A stretch of 64,000 nt of DNA from contig NW_002476355.1 in NCBI RefSeq assembly GCF_000189635.1, forward strand, positions 186,001-250,000. The letters are read 5' to 3'. Origin of the DNA: Tetrahymena thermophila SB210 (lineage: Eukaryota > Ciliophora > Oligohymenophorea > Hymenostomatida > Tetrahymenidae). Within the stretch, counting starts at the first letter, position 1; each line of letters begins with the position of its first letter. Made by a program: the position numbers and the translations under genes. The notes under the pieces are model-generated. The model saw only the letters and a program-made list of their open reading frames with translations, was not told the DNA's origin and made no database searches. Of the stretch, positions 13,227 through 28,284 are shown in pieces.

Positions 13227-16200
13227 TCATTTTCTTTTTAAATATTGCTAAATAAGCTTATTTTCTAGAATCATGTCTATGTGCAAATTAGTTAAAAGTA
13301 ATCTGGTTTTGTTGATTTCTTTTTTAAATTTTTTATACAAAGATGTCCACACAATAGAAATAGCTAAGAAAATCAGAATTAGTTAAAAGACCATCAAAAT
13401 TGTAAACATTTTAAGAATGTATTTTGTATATTTTTCATTTTAGATTTCAAAAAATTTTTCAAATGAAGTAGAAATTTGTTAGAGAAGAAGATTGGATTAG
13501 TAAATATCTAAGATATTGTTTTCTTATCGTTGAATGTTTGCGATGCTCTGAGTTATATTTTAAAACAAAGGTTGTTTAGGGGTCTGGAGTGCTGCGTATT
13601 CTTAGTATAACGAAAACCAGTCTTAGTAGATATTTGTCAAGTGTTAAAATGCTAAAACAAAACCTCTATCAAAACTACCGCTTAGTAATCTACGACAATT
13701 ATCACCTGTAAAATTTGTTTAAAAATAAGGATTTTCTATTGTGTTGTTCCTCATTTTATCTATATAAGTGCATGAACTATCTAATAATAAGCTGTTGAAA
13801 AACTATTATCTATCATCAGAACCATACCTAGATGAGGTTTCATAGTTGGTTAAATTCTTTATACCTTAGAGAATTTATGAAGATTGTTTAGTGATATTTA
13901 AGCCATAATTATAAAAAAATATATTCTTAAATAAAAGATTGTTATAAGCTATTTCCCAAATTTTATAGTGAACAACTTCGAAATTCAGAATAAATTAAGA
14001 AGAACTTAAAATAATATTTCTCTAGGCTAGAGTATCGAGAGCCTCCTCTACGAACAAGTTAGCTGTGATTAAATTAAATATAGGGTAAATCATAAAAGGA
14101 CACACAATTAATAATGAAATAAAAATATATTTGAATCTGAATGGCTTTGCTTTGCTAAATGAGGCTATTTGTCTTTACCTTTAGGTTTATAGCCTTTTTT
14201 TATTTATTCTCTTGATTATTTTCTTAGTTGCCTAGTTATCACCATTATCCTATCTTGATTTCTATAAGTCGAAAACACCACTGATCTGTTTTACACTGAT
14301 TGATCTCATAGACTATAAAGCATTGTAAGATTGATATTACTGGATTTGTTCAATTTCTTTCCTTTAGTAAAGTTCGATTCTATTTAAATAATAATTAAAC
14401 AAACCAATATACTGTTAAAGTAGAGCAGGTGGAAAGGAGCCTAAGAGTTTTATTGTTTAATATTATTATTATTTGAAATAGATCATGAAAGGAACAGCTA
14501 TAATTATTAATAAAAAAGCAGAAACCAGAGTTTAAATCAGCTGCTCCACTTAATTATCTTTAAGCTGCTAGTATGATTCAAAAAGTTAAGTCTATATCAT
14601 ATCCTGTATTTTCAATATAGCATCGCTAAATGCTTAAATATTTCCATAAATAACCGATTAAGGGTATAATTCTTGATAGTATCCTTTTAAATACAATTGG
14701 TTCAAGCTTGATTGATAGAGCATCATTGTGTATAAAATGGAATGATTTCTGTAAACATGAGTGTATATCTTCTAATCAACGTAGTCACTGTAGGTTGATA
14801 TTTAAGTTTATGAGATATAATTAAAGAAATTCTCATTGTATGAATGGAGAATAGAATTAATGTTTTAACTAAATTCTTGAACCGCCTTCCTTTGTTATAT
14901 TTCACTCTATACAAATATTTCGTATACTATTGATGTTACCTTAGATGGATCTTTAGGATCAACTATTGGTTTATCAATACCTAATACTTTTGCAAATATT
15001 AGTGAATCAAGAGCGAATTATTGCTCTCTTGTGAACCAAAAGGTGCCTTCATTTATGATATTAGCAGTATTATATTTGCTAAACAAATCTGAAATTAAAT
15101 TCATATTGTTTGTGTTTACAACATAAAAAGATAAAACGCTGGAATATAAAGCTATGATTGACAGTAATCCTGTGAAGACAATCGCTTTTGTAATACCCGT
15201 ATCAGTATTTTTAGTTATTTTTTTAATCATTATCTTTTTTGTGGATATTTAAGTATTTTAGCTGCCAGTAAATGCAGACTATTACTAATCATCTACAATT
15301 TAATTTTCTCTTGATTCTCCTCCTTTAATTGTACTATTATCAGAGCTGTTTTCGTTTTAGAATTAATTTTAAATGTGTTTTTAATTTTTAATAGAGCAAT
15401 TATCCTAAGCCCTACTGTTATTATTATTATTATTTTCAATATCCTTATTGTCATTATTTTAATTATATAAAACTATGCTTGAAGGAGAATCAAACCACTT
15501 ATCCACAATTAGTTAATTAAAATCGCATATGGCATATTTAAGAGAAGCATTTTCTATATTATTACCACCAAAGTGAGGGATCATGGATTACGTAAACATA
15601 ATTTGCTTTTGAAATAGTTACTAAGTACTTCTTTAAGTGTTTTTTACTTTTTAGTTCTCTTGAGGATAATTTGTAGTATTGATTAAATTACTGCTAGATA
15701 GTGGAGATAAAAGTTTGTTTGTAGCATTCATTAATTATTAGTAACTTGTGATATCATATTTTGGATAAATTAAATGATTATACTAATCTTAAGGAGTATT
15801 CTTGCTTATTGTAGTAGAATTATTGTGTAAATAATTATCAGAAGAAATTTTCCTTTTGCTATAAGTGATTTCATCTTCATTGTATTTGTTTGCACATATG
15901 TTAGTATTGGACTATTGTTCATAGATATTAAATTAAGATATGATTTCTACATCGACTTTCGAATCAATTTTCTAATTACTGATTTATACTTGCTCTACCA
16001 CTTATTAATCTTCTTCTTTATTCAATAATATTTACTTTTAATCGTTATCATCTTAGACTAAAGATGCTATTTAGAATTCATAATTTTGTTCTTAAGGTTC
16101 TCCTTGAGTTTCTTCATAAAATTAGAATTCTATATTTAGGCATTTACTCAGCAAATTTAGTTGATATTTTTTCCCTTGAAATGATTTTTCTTCTTAAAAT

Positions 16201-19151
16201 TTAACTATTTCCAAATATTTTATATGCTTCATATGCTTAGACTAAAGGTTTTTCACCTTAAAAATGAGCGAATAAATTTCTTGATTTTAATAAACGCTTT
16301 ATTTTCTATTATCTTTTGACACTTTATTCTCACAATTTACTTCATACTTTTTTCTCAGTAAAAGGCATGTATTGTAATAATTTTCATCTAATAGAGTGTT
16401 ATCGTTTAAAAGAGCTTAAAGTAAAGGGATAAAGTTAAAAATATTCTGATTCTTGAGTTAGTCTAGTTAAATAAAAAAAATATTTTTATTAGTTCAAATT
16501 TTTGGAGAGATAAACAAATTTATCAATAAAATTAATTTATATTGAAAAAAATTTTAAGAAAAAAACATTCTATTTTTTTAGGAAAATAACTAATTTCTGA
16601 AAGAAAAAATAAATTAAAATGAATGATTTAATTAATTACTTAGAGTGTATTCTGAAGAGAAAATTTTTTCGTAGATTAAGCTACTTATTTCTGAAATTTA
16701 AAATAGTTCATTAAAGAAAATGTATTGCTTAGAGTCATTTATTCTTGTGATTAATGATGTTACACCAAAATCTTCTTTAAAATTTTCTATTTTTACATTG
16801 ATTGATACTGGGAAGACGAAGCCATTTCCGTTTAATGCAAATGCGTGTTTTAGACCTAAATTAAATTAAATAAAAAATAAGTGCCAAATTATTTATTGTA
16901 TGATATTTACCTGTAGAGAGTACTTAGGCAATACTTTCCATGTTAATAAAGTCATCCATAGTTAACTCATGTAATTAATATAACATTTTTGGTAGTAAAT
17001 TAGAAACATGCTTTCCTAGTACACTAATTTGATCGATTTCAAAGATAGAAGAAAAATTAGAAGAAGTTCTATTTATCTCGATATTTTTATTTACAAGACT
17101 GCAATATACAGAGCATGAATCAGGTGAAAATACATCTATTTAAGAAATTAATTAGCTTTTATTTTATTTTTGAGCAGATTTTTATTTTAGAATTTTTGGG
17201 GAAACACAGTAAAAATCAAGTGTCAATTAAAAGACAGATGATAGGCTATTTAAAGCTTAATCATTTGGGTGAATATCATAGAGTTCTTTTTGAATTACTT
17301 TGATATTTTAAATTCCATTTAAATTATTTTTAGAAACAATCATAAGTTCTTCCAAATTAAAGTAATCGGAGCAAAGATACTTGAAATATTCTATTTATTT
17401 CTATATTTATGTTTTAAGACTAGTTTAGAATTCAACCATAAGGAAATCAAAAGTAATAGGGTCATGCATTTTTATTGTTTGACTATGAATATCCTAATTA
17501 TATGTATACTGTTTGTATAATTTTTATGATCTTTCCATTAAAATTTATATGCAAAATAAATTTGCGTAATCTTTATGCTTGCTGTATTCCTGTTATATCC
17601 TCAAAAGCTCTTAGAAAGATTTAGTTACATTCTTTATTCTCTCTACCAAAAAGCTAATATATGATAAAACTATGTATTTTTTCTTAAAAGCTTCTACTTT
17701 ATTAAGGTAGTTGCTGTATAAATTGAGTATGTAATGAAGGGTGAATTCTTTTCTGAATTCTTATCCAATAACATTTTTAATATATCTTTCAAGAGGCTCT
17801 CCATTTTATTGGTCCTATTTTAATATTAAAGAATTAATTAATTATTCTTAATCTAAATTTATTTATTTTCTTTGATTATAAATCTAAATAATCAATTAGT
17901 TATTATTTTTTTACTGGAAGAAATCTTGAGCAAAAGCAGATTTATGAGGATTTCTTTTGATTGCATTAATTAATATGATTTACATATAAATTTTCAAAAA
18001 AAACTCCTTATTAATTCTATATGTAATCCTCATAAAAAAAGCTTGAATGATAACAAATAAGTCTAATAAAAGAGTCGAATTAATGTGGCGAAAGGTCAGA
18101 ATGATCTTCTCTGCATATGTTCCTTTGATAGTTTTTGTATTCAACAAATTTCTTTATATATTAACCAATTTTAGCAGATATTGGCGCAAATACTAACCCT
18201 AGAAAAGCAAATGAATTCACAGAGTTTACAATACTAAATAAAGCAACAATACTCAATAGCAGTTAAAAGCAAGAGAATTGTATATACATTAATGAAAATA
18301 GGGATTAATAGTATTTTTTTCTTTTAAAGTAAGTGCAAATTTTAAATACTGAAAATAAAAAGCAAAATATTAAAGAATATTTCTGCAATGTGATTTGGGA
18401 AATGCTGCAGTAAATACCAGCGATTATTTCATTAAAAACATCTGTCCTTGCAAAATCTTAAGATAAATAGTCAGAAACTTCGAATGAATAATCATAGTCG
18501 TGAGTTGACTAAAGTAAACCTTTTGTAATAAAATAAAACTTATTAAAATAAATATTAATTGATATTAAAATGTTTTTTTTAAAGTTTTGATTAAAATTTA
18601 CCTATTCCCCAAGTAAATAAATAGTTAAAGTAGCATATAATACGAATGCTAGAATTTGGATCAGAGGATAGGATTATAGTTGTGCATTCTAAGCTAGGAA
18701 GAAAAAGTATATAATTGTAAACAGAAAAGAGAAAAGATAGAATTTAACCCATTCTTTGTACTTTAGTTTTATCATACTAAATGAATGGAGAATAAGCAAG
18801 TAAAAATATCAAAGAAGCGATAATGAATAAATTTATCGCAAATGCGAAAGACAAAATAAAATATTGAGCATATCTTTCATTAACTAATAACTCTATAAAT
18901 CTATAAGCAGAACTCCATTATATAAGATTTTTAAAATAGTTTAACTAATCTGACTATAGCTCAGCTAGTTGAGTTCCATGATTTTAAAAGGCGATTGCTA
19001 TTTCCTATAGTTATCTAATAACAATAAGAACAATAGAAAGAGGAAAATTTCTCTAAAAGGATTTAAAAGCTATCCAAAAGATTTCTATATAAAACTAAAA
19101 AAAAATTGATTTTAACTAAACTGTAGTACTCATTTATAAATTCATTGTCAT
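13227..19151 (-). CDS. TmcB-like multi-pass membrane protein with PAS-like domain, copy 2
   Basis: Exons are 19151-18602, 18519-17915, 17814-16911, 16855-16640 and 16462-13227. They sum to 5511 nt (1836 aa) with introns of 82, 100, 55 and 177 bp. The layout is that of copy 1. N-terminal helices follow FYIEIFWIAFKSF, and exon 2 begins at HDYDYSFE. The PAS-like core carries VLGKHVSNLLPK and HELTMDDF. The membrane helix after RKITKNTDTGI-type sequence is clear at 15100-15225 (TGLLSIIALYSSVLSFYV). The C-terminal tail is SLYKKFKKEINKTRLLLTN. The linker has an Asn run encoded at 15417-15436. The start is uncertain: three in-frame ATGs (19151, 19145, 19133) lie close together, and none has the AAAATG context of copies 3-6. 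I chose the first because all three are in frame and nothing coding-like precedes it. The upstream motif shared by the other copies is absent or degenerate here. Confidence 0.86.
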
Positions 19152-20335
19152 TCCTAATAAACTTTTTTTTAGACTTTAAACTAATGCTTTCTTTTTTCTT
19201 AATAATTTTTTGTTTAAAAAATATTTGGTTTTTTAATTTATTTTTTATTTGATAGTATGTATTATAGTGTACTAGGCTGTAGTTATTAACACTTGAGCTA
19301 GAATCTGTAAATTACTTGACATAAATTATAATTAAGTGTATACAATTATACTTCCTAAGTACATTTTATTTTTAATTAATTTACAATTTAATCTATATTA
19401 TGAATAATAAATAGTGCTAGCTGTTTATCCTAAAAATATCACACAAAAGTTTAATCCTAAAAAAAAATCCAATAAAAAAAGTAAAATTATTCTTTTTTTT
19501 AAGCTAAGATAATTGCTTGCTTTGTTGCGTATTTAATTGAGTTGTTTCTTTAAATAAATTTTTTGCCTTAAAATAGTTTTCGAAATTAATAGGATAAATT
19601 TTAATGCTAATATATTATTTATTTTCTTCAAAATAGTAAATTATTAATTAATTGACTAATAATTACTGAACGATTAAAAAATTTTAAGGGAATTAAGCAA
19701 GGAAGTCAATCTTATAAAACCAATCATAAAAAATATAAAAAATTATTCGAAAGAAAGTATTATTTTTAAAATTTATATGGCATAATAGCAACTTATGTAA
19801 CAAAAATATTTATTTTAGGAAAGAAGCAAATAAAATTATCATTTAGAATAAAAACAAGTTAAAAATCTTAAGATTTTTACATAGCTCGATTAATCTTGGT
19901 AAAAAAATATTTTCTTTGACTTATCGCAGAATTAATTTCTTATTATTGTTAAAGGTAGCTTTAAAAAATAAAAGTACTTAATCAAATTTGACTTAAGAAT
20001 TAGATCAAAGTTAGTTTTTGGTTGAAATATTTCAATAAACATTTAAAAAAGTATCTTCAATTTAAAAAAAATAAATACTATTTCTTAAAAATATAAAATG
20101 AACAACAAAAATTAAATAAAAAATAAAAAGATTATTTATTTTTTACAGATTAAATTGTTATTTATTTTTATTTGTATTATATAAAAATGTTTGTTTGTTT
20201 GATCCTTCTTGGATTGATCTTTTTTTGTAATTAGGTTTTGAAACTAGATTAATTTTATTAATAAGTTAGGTTGAGGAATATTATTAAATTTTCTATTTCT
20301 TTTTTTCTTTTAATTAGTTTGCTTACTAAATGATG
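19152..20335. other. Intergenic spacer between copies 3 and 2
   Basis: This AT-rich spacer lies upstream of copy 2 and downstream of copy 3. I see no gene. A weak TCAAGTAA resemblance to the shared upstream motif lies near 19310, too degenerate to call. Confidence 0.6.
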
Positions 20336-23300
20336 TCACTAATTCTTAAAATATTGTAAAGTAATCTAGTTTTTAATGATCATGTCAATATTTAAATTAG
20401 TTAGAAGTAGCTTTGTCTCACTGATTTGCTTTTTAAATTTTCTATATAGAGATATCCATACTACTGTAATAGCTATAAAAATTAATAGCATTTAAATAAT
20501 CATTAATATTGTAAACATATTAATAATATATTTAATATACTACTCATTTTAATGCATAAAGAATTTTTCAAAGGAGAAAATTAATTATTGCAGAAGATTA
20601 TTAGATTTGTATATATCCAATAGATTGTTCTGCGTAAGCTATATTTTTACTATACTTTTCACTATCTGTGGTTGTAAATTATTTTAATTAGTTTGATTTG
20701 CTGAGAATTATTAGTACATTTTAAACCAATCTCTGTATAAAAAGATTAAATTTTGCATAGCTAATATAAATCCTCTTTTAAAATTACCACTCATCAATAC
20801 CTCACATTACTCCTTAGTTGTATGACTCTTAAAAAACTGGTTCTCAACTGTTTTATTATTTATTTACTCAATATTATTGCAAATATTTCCTAATAAAAAA
20901 CTATCAAAATGTATTTATCTTTAGCTCTAATCATATCTTGAACTTGTTTCGTAGTTTGTAAGGTTTTTTAGATTGTTCAGCACCTTTTCAGTTTACTTAA
21001 TAATATTCTAACCATATAAATAAAAAAAATTATCAGTAAATATTGGTTGATTTCCAATCATCTCCCAAATCTTATAATGAACAACTTCAAATTTTAAAAT
21101 AAACTAAGAAGAGGTAAGTAAAATTTCTCTTTAACTTAGTGTTGCTTAGAATTCATCTACAAATAAATTAACACTAATCAGATTAAAGAGAGGCTATACA
21201 ATAAAAGGACTAACTGCGAGTAAAGAAAGTAAAATATATTTGGTTTTAAAAGGTTTTGGTTTGCTAAAAGAAGCTATTTATCTTTATCTTTTAGTAATTT
21301 ATTTTATTTTTTTATCAAGAATAAGATTTTTCATATTATTTTGAGAATTCTATTTGATATTGATTTCATTTTATGTCTTTTACTCAGAATCAAAGGGTTT
21401 TATTAGCTGTTTTGTACTTAGAGATTTCATCGATTAAATTATATTAAAGGAAGAGTTGTATTAAACATTTTTTTAAATTTCCTTTTTTTGAAATTTTTAT
21501 AAATGGTTCAAATAAATAGTAAATAAATTGATGTATTATTGTAGAAGCGATGGAGGGAAAGTTCCTAAAAGTTTTAGTATCTGATATTACTGAGACTTAA
21601 AGTAAATCATGAAAGGTACAGCTATGACGATCAAACATAAAGCAGAAATCAATGTCTAAATAAATTAAATAAGTTATATTTCTTTAAGCTGTTTATAAGA
21701 TTTAACTAACTCATCAGATATTAATACTTAAATTTTTAGAATGGCTGCATTGAAAACTTCATTGTTGCCAAAAACCATTGATTGAGGATAGAATTCTTGA
21801 CGCTTTCCTTGTAAGTACAACTAATTTAAGCAAGATTAAAATAAGAGCATTGAGTACAAAATACTATGATTTCTTTTATTTATAGTATAAATTTTACGAT
21901 CCTAAAATTCACTCATCACAGATATTTAAGTTTCAGAAATATAATCAAAGAATTCTTCATTGTTTGCTTTTAAAATTTTGTTAATATTTTTACTATACTA
22001 ATTTATTGTTCTTCTTGAATGATTTCTGCTTATGTTAAATCTGTAAGCGAGTTCAGTAGTGTTTTATGAAATATTATAAGGGTTTGGTATTATGCGATTT
22101 AGTTTTAAAACATCTCTATAAATGAATGCGTTAATTTAAAATTCCTCTTCTTTCGAATATTAAAAAACTGATTCACTGATTACAGTTGCTGAACTGAATT
22201 TGCTGAACAAATCAGAAATTTTATTCAGATTACTTACATTAATAAAGTAAAATGTTAAAACACAAACTGATAAAAGAATTATTGACATCAAGCCTGTGAA
22301 AATTATCATTTTTATTATTCCAGAATTTGTAGTTTTAGTAATTTTTCTAATAATCCTCTTTCTGATAGATATTTATGAGCTTTAATTACCATCAATGGAA
22401 TATTTATCAACGTCGTAGAGGATTTTAATGCTGTTTTCGTTATTATTTTATAATTTATCAAAACATTCATTTTAGATATTTTGGCTATAAAATTACTTTT
22501 TAATTTATTATTCATAATCAACTGAAGATTCTTCTTCTTTAATGTGATCAAATTCTTTATTTTTATTATTTCTATCATTAAAGGCTATACTTTAAGGTGA
22601 ATCTGATAATTTATCTGCAAGAATTTAATGGATATTGCATATAGCATACTTAACACTGAAATTTTCACAATTTTTATCATTTTCTAAGTAAGCTGAAATA
22701 GATTATCTGTTAAGAGATTTTTAAAGTAAGTCATTTTTTAAAGAATTTTTGTATTTTTAGTTTGAAGGATCACAGTTTTTATCTAGTATTTAGCAAGCCA
22801 ACTGATTCGCACTACTAACATTAACACTAGATTATTAATTTAAATATCTATTTGATAATTAGTTTTCAATATTATTTATATCTTGCTTTGATAATATTAT
22901 TTCGCTATGCTATTCTTGTTAAGTTTACTTTGAACCTGAGTTGCTATGGTAAAAATGATCCCAAGAATTCTTCCTTCGACTCGAAATAAAATCTTCCAAA
23001 CCGCCAATATTCATGTAATATTATTATTCTTAAGTATATTGTTAAGTTTAGTTTAGTTATCCGTAATTTGAATTTGATGTAAACTCACCAAGTTGTTCTT
23101 CATTTTTTTTATTTTCATTTACTTTTTCAGATTGTTATTTTAAAAGTAAATTTTCTTTAACTCGTGGCTTTTTATAAAAATATTCTGATGATTTTTCATC
23201 ATAGCTCTCTTTTATTTCATCATCTTAAATTTAGAGTTCCACATTTAGACATTTTCTAAGCAAATTAAGCTAAGCTTATTTTCCAAATAATGACTTTTCT

Positions 23301-26153
23301 TCTGAAAAAGTTTAGACTTCCAAGTATTTAAAATGCTTCATGTGTTTAGATTAAAGACTCCTTATCTTAAATATAGCAGAAAATACTCTTTCATTTATAT
23401 TAACATAATTATTAAATCTTGATTAAGCTATATCTTGCTTATATTCCTTTCTTCTTTTTACTATAAAGCAAGAGTTGTAATAGTTTTCTTCAGATAAAGT
23501 TTAATCATTCAAAATTGCTTTAAGCAAGGGGAGAAATTTCAAAATTTGCTAGTTCTTTAATTAATCTATTTATTAAATAAAGAAAATATTTTTAAAAATA
23601 TTTCAAAGAAAGAAGTATTTTAATTGAAAATAATTTAACAAAGTTGGAATTTTTATCTTAAAATATGAATCAAATAATAAGCGCAAATTAATTAAATAAA
23701 TAAATTACTCAGTGAATACTCCTAAGAAAATATTTTTTCATAGATAAAACTGCTAATATCTGTGATCTAATATGACTCATTAAAAAATATGTATTATTTT
23801 TAGTCATTCACTCTTTTAATTAGTGCTGTGACACCGAAATCATCTTAGAGATTTTCTGTTTTTATTCTTATGTAGATAGGAAAAATGAAACCATTTCCAT
23901 TTTGAGCAAAAGCAAATCTCTCGCCTTGTTTTTAATAAAAAATTTTTTTACTTTTTAAATTTAAATATTGATTACCTGTGTTGATAATAGAGTCATTGTT
24001 CCCAAAATTGATAAACTCATCAATCGTTATTTCATGCGCATTAAACATCACTTTAGGTAACAAGTTAGAGACTTATTTTCCGACAACACTAGATTGTTCA
24101 ATTTCAAATATTTGTTAAAAATTCTTTGAAGTTCTTTTTATATCGATGGATTAACTAATAAGACTGCAATATACCGAGCAACATTAAGAAGAAAATACAT
24201 CTGTGATATTGCTAAATTGTATTTTATTTTATTACTGCTTTTAGTTTAGTTTTTTCTTTGTAGAATTATAAAAATCTAAACTAAACTAAAATATATGCGA
24301 AAGGCTGTTAAGGAGAGGATCTTTAGAATGAATATCAAAGAGTTATTTTTAAATACTGCCAATATGCTAAATGGATCTTAAATTATTTTTAGAAACACTC
24401 ATTAATTCTTCTAAAACGAAATAATCAGAGCATAGATACTTAAAATATTGAATTTATTATTAAATTTAAGATTTTAAACAAATTTAGAATTCAGATATTA
24501 AATTATCAAATTTAATTGGGTTGTGCATTTCAATTCTTTAGTTTTCATTTTTTGAATCTGTAGCATACTAATTATTTAAGTTATTTGCTGTGTTGATAAG
24601 ATTTTTTGTAAATATTAAATTAGTCCAGTCTTAATGTTTGACTTATTCTTATTGTATTTTTAATAGCTCTTAAAATGCTTTTGTATTATTTTTAGCTATT
24701 TCTATTAAAAAGCTTAAGTATGAAAAGACAATATACTTTTTATGAAAATAATCTACCTTATTTAAATAACTTTAATATAAATAAATGATGTAATTTAGCA
24801 CAAATTATTTTCTAGATTCTTGTCCTAAAATTCCTTCTATATTTCTGTCAAGAAAATGGCTATTAAATAAATCCTATTTTTAAATATTTAGATTATAAAT
24901 TTCGATAATAAATTGCATAAAAATTATTTAAATAAATTTACTGGCGCAAATCTCTAACAAAAGCAGAATTTCTAAGGGTTATTTTTTGAGCATGAATTTG
25001 TATGGTTAATAAATAAGCTTTCAAAAAAAACCCCTTATTTATACTCCATGTAATCTTCATAGAAATAATTTAAATTTTGACAAATTTATCTGATGAATGT
25101 ATCTAATTACTGAGGTGAGAGAAGAGAAAGATCTTCACAACAAATACTTATCTTATAAATAGTATCTTCCACTGATTTTTTTATTTATATTCCTAACTTG
25201 AATGATATAGGAATTATGGTTAATCCAAACAAAGCAAATGAATTTAAAGAGTTCAATTAACTAAAAAATGCAGCCAAGCAAATCAAAAATTAAAAGCATG
25301 TAAATTATATATGCATTAATGAGAAAAATTTGGAATAATATTTTTTCCTTTTTAAATAAGCTCCTATTTTAAGCAAGGAAAGGAACAAAAAGATCATCAA
25401 AGAATATTTTTGTTTTATGATTTATGAAATACAACAAAACAGACCAGTAATGAGCTCACTAAAAATATCAACTCTTGTGAAAGCTTTAGACAATTAATCA
25501 ACATCTTCAAAAGAATAGTCATAGTCATGCGTTGCTTATAGCATAGCTGTATATAAATTTAATTAAATTAATAAATTTGTTGGTGGGCGAATGAGTATAA
25601 ATTAATGCTTACCTATTCCCAAAGTTAAAAAGAAATTTATATAGCATAAGATGTGAGTGGATAGAGAAATTTCCGATTTGAGCATTATGGTGGTAACTTC
25701 TATACTAGGAAGATAGAAAAAATAATTATAGGTAGAGAAAATAAATGACGGAATTAAGGTAATTCTTTTAATTTAGGAATGATCGTATTTTATAAAAGGA
25801 GAGTAAATCAGTAGACCCAAGCTATAAATAAGCAAAAATAAATTAATACTCAATAAAAATGTAAAAGCAATATCTTGAGCAGTGTTTATATCTAGTAATA
25901 GAGTTAAAAATCTGTAGATTGAGCTGCATGATAGAAGCTATTAAAAATATTGTAGCTAATATGATTAAAACTTTGTCATTTGAGAGCCATCATTTACAAA
26001 AGCTATGCTTAGTTGCTATAATTTTTTAGCTATCATTAGAACTAAAGAAAGACTGAAATTTCTATGAAAAGACCTGAAAGCAACCCAAAATATTTCTACA
26101 TAATATAAACTAAGCAGGGAATTAAATAATTTGCTTTTTTTAAAATTATTCAT
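20336..26153 (-). CDS. TmcB-like multi-pass membrane protein with PAS-like domain, copy 3
   Basis: Exons are 26153-25613, 25546-24942, 24873-23976, 23924-23709 and 23565-20336. They sum to 5490 nt (1829 aa) with introns of 66, 68, 51 and 143 bp. The start (AAAATG, MNNFKKSKLF) matches the usual ciliate context. Approximate layout: residues 18-55 amphipathic (YYVEIFWVAFRSF); membrane helices about 105-130, 140-160 and 168-185; more helices in 200-300; cytosolic helices 380-600; PAS-like domain about 610-750 (VVGKQVSNLLPK, HEITIDEF, DDFGVTALI, QITDISS). A variable acidic and polar linker follows, then helices near 1160-1195, 1385-1410, 1520-1545 and 1765-1790. The C-terminal tail is SLYRKFKKQISETKLLLTN. 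Function is unknown. By analogy with PAS membrane proteins it may sense a ligand or the cell's state; this is inference. Confidence 0.88.
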
Positions 26154-26365
26154 TTTAATTTTCGTTTCTGTTTTTTATTTTTGGATATAAATTATTTTTT
26201 TTAAAGTATTTAATAAATTAGTTATAAATTTCTATTCACCAACTCGTTATGTATCTATTATATATGTAAGCTAAAACAAAATACATATAGAATTTAGTAA
26301 CAATTTTATTGATTTTGCTAATATGAGCATCGATCGATAGACAAATTTATCTTGTTATTAATTTG

Positions 26366-26380
26366 TTTACCTGAAAATAT
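26366..26380 (-). promoter_or_regulatory. Shared upstream motif, copy 3
   Basis: The minus strand reads ATATTTTCAGGTAAA about 213 bases upstream of the copy 3 start. An AAACAG acceptor-like site lies just before the ATG, which would allow a 5'-UTR intron of about 200 bases. Confidence 0.33.
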
Positions 26381-28284
26381 ATTATCGCTCCAGTCTACTA
26401 TTTGACATTCGTTTAATTGCCTATAAAAGATCGTTTATGATTTCTAGCGAGATATATTTAATAGCTTCTGATTAGAATTTGCATACAAATAACTTCCTTA
26501 TAATTTCTGACTATTTTTACTAAAGATTAATCAAAATGAAATCTGTATACTGGCTGTCCTATTTTAATTTATAGAGTTATATAGAAAGAAAAGTAATAAC
26601 TAAGAATAATGTAAATTTAATGCAATTAATTTTATTGGTTTACATTAAAATAAAGAAACAATTACAAAAAATAAATTTCATCTTATAACAAACTATTAGA
26701 AAATAATATTAGATAAATTGATGTATTGATATATACTAGAAAATTGATTAAAAGCTTGTTAAAATTTAATATAAATTTTTATTAAATTATCAACCAATTA
26801 ATATATTGATAAAATAATAAAAAGAAAATCTAAAAAATTTTTATAGCTAATCTAAATATGAAAAAATTTAAAAATAAAACGCTTAACTTTTAGATAAAAA
26901 TGATTTATTCAATTAAAACAATTAATATTTAAATAATTTAACACTAAACTCTAATATTATAATAAATATATTATAAATTGGTTTGCATAATAAACATATC
27001 AGACTTATTTACTATATTTTAAAATTGACTCATTAATTTAAAAAGTGATAAAAACATAAGAAATTTTGGTATTACTAAAAATAAAAATAAATAAAGATAA
27101 AAAGATAATGAGTAAATTTTATTTTTAAATAAAAATTCTTAATTTAAATAATTTAAACTGAAATTTTAAAATAAGGCAAATAAAATATTTTTTTTATTCA
27201 TACATAATATCTGCTTCTGTTATAAAAACACCTTTTTCTTGGTAATCATTTCAATTTATATCAATCCAAGCAATCTAAAAGATATTTTTATTATAGGATA
27301 TAGAATAAAAGTTAAAAAAGATAATTATTGAATATTAGAAAATATAAAAAAAGCTACTAAATAAATAGTTAAATAAAGAGAATATAAATTATTATTTTTT
27401 GAAAAACATTAATTATTTGCTTTAGAAGAAGATATTATGTTACTTTATATAGTAGTTAAAAAGTAATATTTTTCATCTTAAAAAAGTGTAAATGGTGCAT
27501 CAATACAAGCAGACAGACATAGCAAAATAATTTATTTATTTATTTGACTTTTTTTTCTTTGCTTTAATAAATTCATAGCGATTATTAATATGACAGGAAA
27601 CATTACGGATCATAAGTGACATACTAAAAATAAATTATAAAATATGTATTAGCTTAACTAAGTATGAAATATTTAGATAGTAATACAATTCTACTTATTT
27701 TAAATACTACATATTAAAAGAACAGTGATGATCATTTAAAAATGTTCATAGACGAATTATTTTTTAATTAAAAAATTAGATATAACCAGTATATGTAAAA
27801 CTAACAAACAATACTCATCACAATAAAATTCATTAATTCTAGCTTTAAATTTAGAAAATTAAGTATGTAAATAAATATATTCAATCAAATTTGTGTTAAA
27901 TAAATGACAAAAATATAAATTGTATAATATAACATTAAATAACTGTTAAAAGTAATTTATTTATATTTTGAATATTTTAAGATAGTTTTAGTTTGAATTT
28001 CAAATATAACTTACTTACTTACTTAATAGCAACTTAATTAAGTATTTGATATTTGCTGATTAATAAATAATAATTTTCATTAAAGAAAATAAATGTAAAA
28101 TTCATACTTTATATGAAAAAATTAATAAAAATATTACACCTTCTATTACTTAAAATAATACTTTTTTAGTTCAAATAAAATAGCATTATTAATTTTAGAA
28201 TTTAATTCACATAAATAACAATTTTGAATAAAATATTTTTTTGTAATTTTTAAATTTAGTTAACGCTTCTTCAAAAGCACTTAG

